Below, piece by piece: positions 35,462-42,750 of a stretch of 64,000 nucleotides of DNA; position 1 is the stretch's first letter; each line of letters begins with the position of its first letter. A model generated the notes under the pieces. That model worked only from the letters and a program-made list of their open reading frames with translations. It had not been told where the DNA came from and searched no databases. Source of the DNA: Martelella sp. AD-3 (GTDB taxonomy: Bacteria; Pseudomonadota; Alphaproteobacteria; Rhizobiales; Rhizobiaceae); the NCBI RefSeq assembly GCF_001578105.1, contig NZ_CP014275.1, positions 1,612,001 to 1,676,000 of the forward strand, in the 5' to 3' direction. The position numbers were made by a program, and so were the translations under genes.

Positions 35462-35743
35462 CTACACCGCCAATGCAGCAAGTGCTGCTTCGATAGATGC
35501 GAGTTGGCAAATCGTAATGAAGGCTAAGGCGATTGTGCCGATGATGACAGCTACCAGGCTGGCCCGGTGAAGCAGCAGGCAATCATCGATTGTAAGCGGA
35601 TGTCTGTGCGGCGAACACAGCAGCATCTCCTCGGTTCGTTTGCGTCTCAGATAGTGTGCCGTTGTTCCGCTTTTTTTGGGGGTGGCCGAGCCTTCTTGCC
35701 GCCGAGACTGATACATTTTCATCAGGTGTGCGTCCCTTGCCAT
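35462..35743 (-). CDS. Small membrane-anchored prophage protein
   Basis: About 93 residues with a basic N-terminal half (SRRQEGSATPKKSG, HYLRRKRTEEML) and one C-terminal hydrophobic helix (LVAVIIGTIALAFITICQLA). No family is recognised. It is the first gene of the leftward early operon. Several starts are possible: ATG at 35743 (used), ATG at 35725 with AAGGGA upstream, or a GTG inside the operator at 35767. Confidence 0.5.
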   Translation of the reverse strand: MARDAHLMKMYQSRRQEGSATPKKSGTTAHYLRRKRTEEMLLCSPHRHPLTIDDCLLLHRASLVAVIIGTIALAFITICQLASIEAALAALAV

Positions 35744-35754
35744 TTTCAGCAAGA

Positions 35755-35801
35755 GTGCAAAATGCACATTTTAAAGTCAAGCCATAATGTGCAATATGCA
35801 C
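35755..35801. promoter_or_regulatory. Left pair of GTGC-N5-GCAC operators
   Basis: Two 13-bp palindromes, GTGCAAAATGCAC (35755-35767) and GTGCAATATGCAC (35789-35801), lie just upstream of the leftward early operon and downstream of the repressor gene. The same motif occurs twice in front of the repressor. This is the expected layout for an OL-type operator pair bound by the CI-like repressor. The start codon region of the small membrane protein overlaps the first site. Confidence 0.75.
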
Positions 35802-35868
35802 ATAACGGTAGCCAAACGAGGTTGAGCGACGACTACGCTGAGGGCAAGAGCAGTGTTGGTGAGTGACG

Positions 35869-36471
35869 CTAGACCGGCTTTATCCAGTCAATAGGAGCTG
35901 CCCAACGGACGTGCTGATCTGGGATGTCTGAGAAGTTGGGATTGAGGCTCTGCAGGGTCCATGTATTGGCTTCGCTGCCCTGGCGGAGGATTTTTACGAA
36001 GATGCGTCCGTCGCCAAGCTCGGCTATACACCGCTTGTTGATCATGGTGTCTGGAGGCAGAAGTCGCGAGTAATAGAGCAGTGTCCCGTCCTCGTATGCG
36101 GGAAACATGGAATCCCCGCAAACCCTGACGGCTACGGTTTCCAGCGGCGCATTGCTCGGTACTTCCACATATTCGACATCGCCATTGTCAATTGCCTCCA
36201 CCTCGGCACCCGCTCCAACTTTTCCTTTAAGCGGGACGCCTCGTCTGGGGCTGCTGCCTTCGCCAGTCAGCAGCCAAGCAGGGCTGATGCGAAAGGCCTT
36301 TGCGTACTTCTCTGCTGCGCGAGTGATGCCCCGCGTCCCGTTTTCATGCTGAATGTAGGTGTAGTAATTCCAGCCAAAAAACTTGGCTGCCGACTTTGCG
36401 TCGGAGAAGCCTCGGGCAATTCTGGCTTGCTCTAGCCGTTTCGATTCTTCTGGTCTGTCATCAAACACCAT
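35869..36471 (-). CDS. CI/LexA-like phage repressor (HTH plus S24 peptidase)
   Basis: About 200 residues. The N-terminal helix-turn-helix domain is RLEQARIARGFSDAKSAAKF followed by FGWNYYTYIQHENGTRGI. The C-terminal S24 domain has an Ala-Gly cleavage-type site (KVGAGAEVEA), the catalytic Ser in CGDSMFPAYEDG and Lys in FVKILRQG. RecA-stimulated self-cleavage is therefore plausible, linking induction to DNA damage. The ATG at 36471 is used; an alternative ATG at 36480 lies inside an operator. It is divergent from the Cro-like gene and should maintain lysogeny by binding the four GTGC-N5-GCAC sites. Confidence 0.9.
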   Translation of the reverse strand: MVFDDRPEESKRLEQARIARGFSDAKSAAKFFGWNYYTYIQHENGTRGITRAAEKYAKAFRISPAWLLTGEGSSPRRGVPLKGKVGAGAEVEAIDNGDVEYVEVPSNAPLETVAVRVCGDSMFPAYEDGTLLYYSRLLPPDTMINKRCIAELGDGRIFVKILRQGSEANTWTLQSLNPNFSDIPDQHVRWAAPIDWIKPV

Positions 36472-36474
36472 GAT

Positions 36475-36534
36475 GTGCATATTGCACGGCGACGGTGTGC
36501 GTTTCGACTTGACTTTGAAGAGTGCGTTATGCAC
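36475..36534. promoter_or_regulatory. Right pair of GTGC-N5-GCAC operators
   Basis: GTGCATATTGCAC (36475-36487) and GTGCGTTATGCAC (36522-36534) lie between the repressor and the Cro-like gene. They share a 13-bp palindromic form with the left pair. Binding here would control both the repressor and the rightward early promoter (OR type). Site spacing is 47 bases. Confidence 0.75.
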
Positions 36535-36545
36535 ACCATCGTCCC

Positions 36546-36740
36546 ATGATTTGCGAAATCGACATAAAGGAACTCCGTGCCCGCCGAGGCTGGTCTCGGA
36601 GCGAAATGGCTGAGTATTTCGGTGTCGACACGTCCACGGTGTGCCGTTGGGAGAACCTAGGCATACCTAAGCGCGGCGCAACCCGGAAGACTTTGCAACG
36701 AGAGTGGGCAGCATGCCTTGCCTCCGGGAGAGCGAAATGA
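36546..36740 (+). CDS. Cro-like helix-turn-helix protein
   Basis: A 64-residue protein with one HTH: LRARRGWSRSEMAEYFGVDT, STVCRWENLGIPKRG. Its size and divergent position opposite the CI-like repressor make it the Cro equivalent, opening the rightward early operon. The ATG at 36546 is preferred over a GTG at 36522 that lies in the operator. It overlaps the next gene by ATGA. Confidence 0.75.
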   Translation: MICEIDIKELRARRGWSRSEMAEYFGVDTSTVCRWENLGIPKRGATRKTLQREWAACLASGRAK

Positions 36741-36928
36741 CGTTCTTGGGCGCGGAATCTTCCAGTCTCTGGTGTGCGATTTTCCCTCTCATTCGTTCGG
36801 CTATTGCGCTTCTCAGTGAACTCAGAGGCATGGGCGTGCTTGGCGGCGACAGTGCCTCGATAGCAGGTCCTAACCAGAAGCGCCGTGAATGCTTCCCCCA
36901 AAATCATTCTCACAATGAGGTGCTGTGA
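36737..36928 (+). CDS. Small unknown prophage protein
   Basis: A 63-residue product (MTFLGAESSSLWCAIFPLIR ...) with one weakly hydrophobic helix near 12-28. No family is recognised. Support comes from its 4-base overlap with the Cro-like gene and its 1-base overlap with the following gene, a compact phage operon layout. Confidence 0.5.
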   Translation: MTFLGAESSSLWCAIFPLIRSAIALLSELRGMGVLGGDSASIAGPNQKRRECFPQNHSHNEVL

Positions 36929-37410
36929 TGGAGCGTTTGCTCACGCAGAAGGCTGTTGATGGTCTGCGCGAGGCTTCCCGCCGTTCGGTCGTGCAGGGCG
37001 GCGGGCCGGAGCGATTTCAACATTCTACGCGGGTGAAACAGAGTCTGATTTCCAAGTGCTGGAGCCATGACCCCAGCCGGAAAGGCCAGACTGTGATGGC
37101 AATCGACGTTGCAGTCGAAGCCGATATGGAGGCCGGCGCGCCGGTCATCGTCAGTGAAATGGCGCGTCTCCTGGGCTATCGGCTTGTGCGCGATGACGGG
37201 GCCGATAGCACCGGCGGCGGGCTGGACATTGCCGATATTGGAGCATTTCAGGACGCTTTCCACGCGCTGTCGCAATCCATGATCCAGGCCGTTGCCGACG
37301 GCAAGGTCGATCCGCGCGAAGCGGCCGAAATCCTCGAAAAATACGCGAACTTCATGCGGGTTGCCCACGCCGTGGAGAGCAAGGCGCATGGATGCGAGTG
37401 GGAGGGCTGA
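36928..37410 (+). CDS. Prophage early regulator-like protein (CII/CP76-like position)
   Basis: A 160-residue protein. The N-terminal half (RVKQSLISKCWSHDPSRKGQ, VAVEADMEAGAPVIVSEMAR) resembles the phage CP76/CII-type regulators that help choose lysogeny, and the C-terminal half is helical and acidic (AEILEKYANFMRVAHAVES). The assignment rests on general pattern and position after cro. The ATG at 36928 has GAGG 8 bases upstream. Confidence 0.55.
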   Translation: MERLLTQKAVDGLREASRRSVVQGGGPERFQHSTRVKQSLISKCWSHDPSRKGQTVMAIDVAVEADMEAGAPVIVSEMARLLGYRLVRDDGADSTGGGLDIADIGAFQDAFHALSQSMIQAVADGKVDPREAAEILEKYANFMRVAHAVESKAHGCEWEG

Positions 37411-37467
37411 GATGACCAGCGAAACGCAAAGCCCGCCAGACACGAGCCCCTGCGATATCTCGTTCGT

Positions 37468-37980
37468 GTGGGGCTTTACTTTTGCAGCCGCTGCGGCGGC
37501 AACGACTACGATGACAGGCCGTTTGCCTGCGTCCACCCGAAAACGAAGGAAGGCACTGAAGCGATGGCGACACGAAAGACGAAAACGGCAACGACGGCGG
37601 CGAAGCGGGCGGAACCGCCGCCGGAAATGCAGCGTGAGGACCGGCGCATCGTCGCTGACAAGATTGCCGATGTCTATGACGACGCGGGCTATATCGCGCC
37701 GTGGACGGATGAACGCGTGGCGCAGGATCTTGGCGTGCCGCGCGCTTGGGTCGCGGAGGTGCGCGACTTCATGTTCGGGCCTGCCAACGAAAACCCGAAG
37801 CTTGCCGAATATCGGCGCCTGCACTCGGAATGGAAGGCTGACTACGAAAAGTTTCGCTCCGAGCTGGCGGCTCACAAGGCGGAGGGCAAGCGGCTGCACA
37901 ATACCGCGCTCGATCTGCAGCGCCGTGCCGAGGAAATCGGCGTTCAGCAGAACCGGATCGTTCGGGAGTGCAGGCTGTGA
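37468..37980 (+). CDS. Unknown prophage protein with N-terminal Cys pair and coiled coil
   Basis: Up to 170 residues. The first 30 (YFCSRCGGNDYDDRPFACVH) look like a small zinc-binding segment and have normal third-position bias, so a GTG start at 37468 or an even earlier non-ATG start is likely. The ATG at 37564 would remove it. The rest has EDRRIVADKIADVYDDAGYI, TDERVAQDLGVPRAWVAEVR (HTH-like) and a long coiled coil (EWKADYEKFRSELAAHKAEG). It may be a DNA-binding early protein. It overlaps the next gene by GTGA. Confidence 0.6.
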   Translation: MGLYFCSRCGGNDYDDRPFACVHPKTKEGTEAMATRKTKTATTAAKRAEPPPEMQREDRRIVADKIADVYDDAGYIAPWTDERVAQDLGVPRAWVAEVRDFMFGPANENPKLAEYRRLHSEWKADYEKFRSELAAHKAEGKRLHNTALDLQRRAEEIGVQQNRIVRECRL

Positions 37981-38258
37981 GCGCGGTGAAGATTACCCGA
38001 ATTCGCTGCCCGCATTGTGCAGGGCAGGGCTATCTGGCCGGTGACCGCCGCCGCTGCCCGGTGTGTTGCGGCAATGAGCGGATATCTGCCGATGATGCCC
38101 GTGCCTATGCCATGGCGCAACGGCGCATGTCGGACGCCAATGGCGCCGGCGAACTGTCATGGCCACAGAAGCGGAAATGCGCGGCGATTGCCGAGGGCAT
38201 CTATGAGCTGTTGCAGGAACTGCCGCCCTGGCGGGCGCACCGGAGGGCGACGGGATGA
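37977..38258 (+). CDS. Small zinc-ribbon prophage protein
   Basis: A 93-residue protein with two CxxC pairs in DnaJ-like spacing (CPHCAGQGY ... CPVCCGNERI), suggesting zinc binding, followed by a helical tail (AQRRMSDANGAGELSWPQKR). The GTG start overlaps the preceding stop (GTGA), and GGGAG lies upstream. Role unknown; small zinc fingers are common in phage early operons. Confidence 0.6.
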   Translation: MSAVKITRIRCPHCAGQGYLAGDRRRCPVCCGNERISADDARAYAMAQRRMSDANGAGELSWPQKRKCAAIAEGIYELLQELPPWRAHRRATG

Positions 38259-38283
38259 CCAAACGCATGATGGAGGCCTTGCC

Positions 38284-39117
38284 ATGAGCGAGATGCCGTA
38301 TGTCCGCTTTTACATGTCTGACTGGCTTTCTGCCACGCGCGGCATGAAGGCGGCTGAGATGGGCGTTTACTTCACGCTGCTGGCGCTGATGTATGAGCGG
38401 GGCGAACCGCTGACCGAGAACCACGAGCGGCTGGCGCGGCAGTGTGGCTGCACGAAAAAGGTGTTTTCCCAATACCTCGATGTGTTCCTCGATGACGGCA
38501 AAATCATCCGCTCCGGAGGCGGGCTCTGGAACCGCCGCGTGGAAAAAGAATTTCAATTTCGCGAAAAAAGTTCGGAGCAGGCAAAAGGGGCTGCGAAAAA
38601 TCGCTGGGAAAAAGCGAATAAAAACAATGGCGGTTCGATGCGACCGCATAGCGACCGCAATGCGGATGCAATGCGTAAGCCAGAAGCCAGAGTTAAGAAA
38701 GAAAGTGTTCCTAAAGGAACACAAAAGAAATCGGCCAATTCGGTTCTCTGCGACGTGCTGTCGCCGGAGGTTGCCGATGCCGTTATCGAACATCGCAAAG
38801 CACTGCGCAAAAACCTGACCGTCCGGGCTGCCGAACTGCTCGCACGGCGGTTTGCGCTGATGCCGGATCCTGACGCTGCGGCGGAAACCATGATCGGTCG
38901 CGGCTGGCAGGGCTTTGAGCCGGCATGGATGCAGGAACGACAGCAGGGCGCGCCCCGGGCATCGCCGGCCAAGCCCACACGCGGCGACGAAATCAGGGAT
39001 CACAATCAGCGCGCTCGGGACAGTTTGCGCAAACGGATGGGACAGGACGATGGCAGCGAAGATCGTAAAATTATCGACATCAGCCGGGGAGATTGGAAGG
39101 TTGCGCAAGGCTCTTGA
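38284..39117 (+). CDS. DUF1376 (YdaU-like) replication-type protein
   Basis: A 277-residue protein with the DUF1376 start YVRFYMSDWLSATRGMKAAE and MGVYFTLLALMYERGEPLTE, then LARQCGCTKKVFSQYLDVFL. DUF1376 proteins in prophages sit at the position of replication initiators (lambda O-like) and contain a winged-helix-like domain. The C-terminal half is basic and low in complexity (TRGDEIRDHNQRARDSLRKR). The start at 38284 is the first codon of the domain. Confidence 0.75.
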   Translation: MSEMPYVRFYMSDWLSATRGMKAAEMGVYFTLLALMYERGEPLTENHERLARQCGCTKKVFSQYLDVFLDDGKIIRSGGGLWNRRVEKEFQFREKSSEQAKGAAKNRWEKANKNNGGSMRPHSDRNADAMRKPEARVKKESVPKGTQKKSANSVLCDVLSPEVADAVIEHRKALRKNLTVRAAELLARRFALMPDPDAAAETMIGRGWQGFEPAWMQERQQGAPRASPAKPTRGDEIRDHNQRARDSLRKRMGQDDGSEDRKIIDISRGDWKVAQGS

Positions 39118-39547
39118 GCCGGCAAACGAACGGCAGTCCGATATCATGCTCGATGCGCTGATGGACCGTGGCTTTGCGATTCCCGACAGCGTCAACGCAG
39201 ACAAAGCCGGGCAGTTCTATGCCGAAGCGATGCGGGGCAAGCCAATCGGCGCGCTTCGCCGGGTGTTCGAGAACCTGCGGCTCGGCCGCTATCCGAAATT
39301 CCAGTCGTTTCTGCCCAAGCCTGCCGAGCTTTCAGCGCTTGTCGATGCGGCGGCGAAGCATGACCGCGATTTGCTGCGGATCGAGCACGAACAGGCGGAA
39401 GCGGCGAAAGAGCGGGAGGCGGAACGGGCGCGCCGGAAGCTGTCCCCGGAAGAACGCGAGCGCCGCCGTCGAAGGGCAAGAGCCGTGCGGGAGATGATCG
39501 GCACTGCGACCGAAGCGCGGAAGGTGGAGGAACACGAGGATGACTGA
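39050..39547 (+). CDS. Unknown prophage replication-region protein
   Basis: A 165-residue protein. The N-terminal two thirds (ALMDRGFAIPDSVNADKAGQ, FYAEAMRGKPIGALRRVFEN, GRYPKFQSFLPKPAELSAL) look like a helical helicase-loader or replication accessory domain. The C-terminus is a highly charged helix (AAKEREAERARRKLSPEERE). It overlaps DUF1376 by 68 bases at this start (AGGAC upstream), and the next gene by 8 bases. No known function. Confidence 0.6.
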   Translation: MAAKIVKLSTSAGEIGRLRKALEPANERQSDIMLDALMDRGFAIPDSVNADKAGQFYAEAMRGKPIGALRRVFENLRLGRYPKFQSFLPKPAELSALVDAAAKHDRDLLRIEHEQAEAAKEREAERARRKLSPEERERRRRRARAVREMIGTATEARKVEEHEDD

Positions 39548-40271
39548 GGCTGAAAACCGCAAGGCCGTGCGCCGGGCCTTCCTGAAGTTCTACCGGCAAT
39601 GGCCAACCTTCGGCGACGATAGCGACGAACGGGCATTTGCCGAATGGCAGACGCTCCAACCGGAAGAACGACAGGCTGCCGACGCCATGCTGCCGGGGTT
39701 TCTGGCATTCGAGGCGATGAACGGCCGCACGGTGAAGTTCGCGGCCAGCACCTATCTGCGCGAAAAGCGCTGGACGGCAGTGCCGGAGAGTCTGGAAGGC
39801 GCGGGCGGTTCGGTGATTGCCGCGACCTTCGGCAAGGCCTGGATGGCGGAACGCTTTGCCCGGCTTGGCGAACCATGCGCCCGGCTGCCGGCACTGACGC
39901 GGTTTCAGGAGCTGGAGATCGCCGAAGGCCGGGCAGACCGCAAGGCGCTTTGGCGCGAACGGATGGCCAAGATGGGCTGGACGTCCGTCAACGCCATGAA
40001 CGATCAGGCCGTCCGCTTTCCCGGCAAGGGCATGCGGGTTTCCGGCGAAATCGCGCTGCTTGGCGCTGACTTCGAGGCGGTACGGGTCGGCAGCGATCAG
40101 TGGGCGGCATGGGAGGCTGAGCATGTGGCGCGCGGCTGGCCGTTTCTGCCGGAGATGGGGCGGGTGGAATGGGTTTACTTTCCGCCTCTTGGGGCCGGAA
40201 CGCCGGGCGAAGCGCTGACTGCATTTTTCGACAAACTGGACAGGGCGAAACAGGTGGAGGCGGCGCAATGA
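39540..40271 (+). CDS. Unknown conserved prophage protein
   Basis: A 243-residue soluble protein (RRAFLKFYRQWPTFGDDSDE, FAASTYLREKRWTAVPESLE, AAWEAEHVARGWPFLPEMGR). Tryptophan- and arginine-rich, no membrane segments, no catalytic motif I recognise. Its place after the DUF1376 gene and short overlaps on both sides suggest a role in phage DNA replication. Function not assigned. Confidence 0.6.
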   Translation: MTEAENRKAVRRAFLKFYRQWPTFGDDSDERAFAEWQTLQPEERQAADAMLPGFLAFEAMNGRTVKFAASTYLREKRWTAVPESLEGAGGSVIAATFGKAWMAERFARLGEPCARLPALTRFQELEIAEGRADRKALWRERMAKMGWTSVNAMNDQAVRFPGKGMRVSGEIALLGADFEAVRVGSDQWAAWEAEHVARGWPFLPEMGRVEWVYFPPLGAGTPGEALTAFFDKLDRAKQVEAAQ

Positions 40272-40903
40272 CGGAATATCGGAAGATCGGAACCTCGGTC
40301 GATCTGGCCTATGGCCTGAAATTCGAGGATCGGCTTCGGTTGATCCGCCTCTCCGGCCGAGCGGCGCTGGCCGAAGAGGCAGCGAAGGACGCGCCGTGGT
40401 ATGTTTTGCAGGTGATGACCGGGCGGGAACAGGCCGTTTGCGATGCGCTGACGGAGTGTGGCGCCGAGGCGCTGTCTCCGACGCGAAAAGGGCCGAAGCG
40501 GCGACGCCGGCACAAGGTTCTGCCGCCGCAGGATATTCCACTGATGGCCGGCTATGTGCTGGTTCGGTTCTCCTTGTCGGAGACGGCGGTCAATGCGCTG
40601 CTGGGCTTCGAGCATGTGCGCGGGATGCTCGGCGGGTGGCTCAGCCCGTTTGCGCTGGAAAACGACCGGGTTGTCCGGATCATGCAGAAAGCCGGCGATG
40701 GCCGGTTCGACTGGGAGCGGGTCTCGAAGATCGTGGTCGTTGCCGGAGAGCGGGTGCGCATCGGCGAGGGTATGTTCGCGGGGCTTGAGGCCGAAGTGAT
40801 CACCCCCAACAGCAAGGGCAAGGGCGACGTGGTGGTCGAGGTGGACATGTTCGGTCAGAAAACGCCCGTGAATTTACCTCTTGCAATTCTTGAAAAGTTA
40901 TGA
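40268..40903 (+). CDS. NusG-like phage antiterminator
   Basis: A 211-residue protein with the NusG N-terminal pattern (WYVLQVMTGREQAVCDALTE, VLVRFSLSETAVNALLGFEH, VRGMLGGWLSPFAL) and a C-terminal KOW motif (VVVAGERVRIGEGMFAGLEA, EVITPNSKGKGDVVVEVDMF). A basic insert (RKGPKRRRRHKV) lies between. It is the last early gene and is followed by an intrinsic terminator and the late operon, so it most likely lets RNA polymerase read through into the late genes, a job done by Q in lambda. Confidence 0.8.
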   Translation: MTEYRKIGTSVDLAYGLKFEDRLRLIRLSGRAALAEEAAKDAPWYVLQVMTGREQAVCDALTECGAEALSPTRKGPKRRRRHKVLPPQDIPLMAGYVLVRFSLSETAVNALLGFEHVRGMLGGWLSPFALENDRVVRIMQKAGDGRFDWERVSKIVVVAGERVRIGEGMFAGLEAEVITPNSKGKGDVVVEVDMFGQKTPVNLPLAILEKL

Positions 40904-41199
40904 ATTTTATAGATGCATTGGTTGATTCGGTTCTCAGTGACCTTCGCTCTCGCGCCCGAACCCCGCCCTCACGATAGCCGATCGGCAGATGCGATTGAGG
41001 GCCAGTGCGTAAGCTATGTCTTCTCCCCATTCGAATAGAGAATTTTGTACGCATAGTCGTATACTTTAGTTGCATATTTACTTATGTGCACGCGATGCGA
41101 TATTATCGATGAAAAGCGGACGGGTGTGTTTCAGTCGGCAGGAGGCGGATCGCGAAAGCGGTCCGCCTTTTTGCGTTAGGGCAAAAGGGAATTTCGCCG
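40904..41199 (+). promoter_or_regulatory. Early/late junction, presumed late promoter region
   Basis: About 300 bases with no gene. A TATACT hexamer at 41060-41065 and an A/T-rich stretch (41041-41110) suggest a late promoter, but no matching -35 at proper spacing was found. The terminator at 41144-41172 lies between this and the first late gene. Confidence 0.4.
41144..41172 (+). terminator. Intrinsic terminator ahead of the late operon
   Basis: GGCGGATCGC and GCGGTCCGCC form a 10-bp stem (one G-U pair) around a GAAA loop, directly followed by TTTTT. This is a canonical Rho-independent terminator placed before the first late gene and after the NusG-like antiterminator gene. Confidence 0.85.
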
Positions 41200-41940
41200 A
41201 TGCTCTCCGCCCATATCGACATCGACCTGACGCGCTTCGAGGCGAAGCTGACGTCTGCGCAGCGCCGTGACCTGCCGAAGGCGGAAGCGCTGGCGCTGAA
41301 CTGGCTGGCCTATGACGGCATGCGGGATGTGCGGGCGAAGATGAAGGTCGTGTTCGACCGGCCGACAGCACGGGCCATTCGCGGGATCGTCTATGACAAG
41401 GCGAGCGAGCGCAATCCGGTGTCGGCTGTTGTGGTTGGCGGATCGGGGCGCAAGGGCGGGCTGCCGGCGGCGGCCTATCTTGGCCCGGAAATCCATGGCG
41501 GCATGCGGCGGCACAAGTCGTTCGAGGAACAGCTCATCGGTCGGGGGCTGATGGCCCGCAATCAGGTGGCCGTGCCGGCGGACCGGACACCGCTCGACCG
41601 CTACGGCAACATGACGCAAGGGTTCTTGAACCGCGTGATGCGGGATCTTCGGATCGACTATCGCGGGGCAGGGTCGACCCGGGTTGCAAGCGGTTCGAAA
41701 CGGCGCAAGCGCCGGGCAAAGCCGAACCAGTTCTTCGTGCCGGAAGGGCGGTCGGACCTGTTCCCGGGCGTCTGGTTCTCGGGGCGGACGGAGCGGGAGT
41801 TCTATCCGGTCATCCTGTTCGTGCGGATGACGTCCTATTCGGAGCGGCTGAAGCTCAACGAGATTGTCGCCGATCTGGTGCGGCAGAAGAAGGACCGGAC
41901 ATTCCGCCGGGCTTTCAAGAAGGTCTTCCCGAAGACCTGA
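41200..41940 (+). CDS. Late protein, possibly minor tail protein Z-like
   Basis: A 246-residue, strongly basic protein. The N-terminus (LDIDLTRFEAKLT-like helix then KAEALALNWLAYDGMRDVRA) and the end (FYPVILFVRMTSYSERLKLN, RQKKDRTFRRAFKKVF) recall the layout of lambda gpZ/HK97 gp10-type tail completion proteins. The match is by general pattern only. It is the first gene after the late terminator and sits upstream of terminase, which is not the lambda position for Z. Confidence 0.5.
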   Translation: MLSAHIDIDLTRFEAKLTSAQRRDLPKAEALALNWLAYDGMRDVRAKMKVVFDRPTARAIRGIVYDKASERNPVSAVVVGGSGRKGGLPAAAYLGPEIHGGMRRHKSFEEQLIGRGLMARNQVAVPADRTPLDRYGNMTQGFLNRVMRDLRIDYRGAGSTRVASGSKRRKRRAKPNQFFVPEGRSDLFPGVWFSGRTEREFYPVILFVRMTSYSERLKLNEIVADLVRQKKDRTFRRAFKKVFPKT

Positions 41941-42087
41941 CCTCAACGTCATTCCAAATCGCGACGGGTCCTTCCCGGGGCCCTTTGCCACGCGGGTATT
42001 TGGCACCGCGCGGGTTCGTCAGTCTGAGCCCGAAACAGAAGCCTAAAGTCCAAGCCTAAATTAAAATCAGAGGTGAGTTTAGCCACC

Positions 42088-42750
42088 ATGGAAACCATGC
42101 CGGACAGCATGAGCAAGGCCGAGTTCGCGGCCCTGATCTCGGTATCCGCGGGCCGTGTCTCGCAATATCTGAGTGCCGGTCAAATCCATGGCAGGGCGAT
42201 CGAGGGTGAGGGGCGGTTTGCCCGCATTCGCCCCGACGTCGCCATCGGCCAGCTCGGTCTCACCATCGATCCCTCCCAAGGATACGGCGCCAACGGAAAA
42301 GCCCCTACAGCAACATGCAAGAAACAGGCTGATTTCCCGCGTGCCGAGCGCCGGGCGAGCGCGGCGGCGGAGTTGCCGCTGCGCTCGCCTGCAACCGAGG
42401 AGGACGAGGAAGACCTTGCCGAACAGCTCGCCCGCGAGCGCCTGCAGCAACAGCGATACAAGACCGCCCAGATGGAGCGGCAGGAAAAGGCGGAAGCCGG
42501 GATTTATACCCGCACCGAGGATGTGCGCCGCGAGATCGGCCGGGCTTCGTCTGAAGCCTTCAAGGTGATGGAGCAGGGACTGCCGGATCTGGCAACGGCC
42601 GTTGCCGAAGCCTTCAACCTGCCCCAGCGCGATATCCAGAAGGCGCTGACCCGCAAGTGGCGCGAGATCCGGGTGAAGGCGGCGGAAGCCTTTCGCCGCG
42701 ATCGCGACCAGACGCCTGAGATGATCGAGGAAGAGGCGGGTGCCGAATGA
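42088..42750 (+). CDS. Terminase small subunit (Nu1-like)
   Basis: About 220 residues. The N-terminal winged-helix-type DNA-binding domain (MSKAEFAALISVSAGRVSQY, LSAGQIHGRAIEGEGRFARI) is like lambda Nu1. A charged helical segment (EEDLAEQLARERLQQQRYKT) and a C-terminal region contacting the large subunit follow. It recognises the packaging site. The ATG at 42088 is used; AGAGGTGAG lies upstream. It overlaps the large subunit by 4 bases. Confidence 0.8.
   Translation: METMPDSMSKAEFAALISVSAGRVSQYLSAGQIHGRAIEGEGRFARIRPDVAIGQLGLTIDPSQGYGANGKAPTATCKKQADFPRAERRASAAAELPLRSPATEEDEEDLAEQLARERLQQQRYKTAQMERQEKAEAGIYTRTEDVRREIGRASSEAFKVMEQGLPDLATAVAEAFNLPQRDIQKALTRKWREIRVKAAEAFRRDRDQTPEMIEEEAGAE

Noticed and set aside
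41060..41110. Sigma-70 promoter made of TTGCAT (41070) and TATTAT (41101)
   Set aside because: The spacer would be 25 bases, too long.
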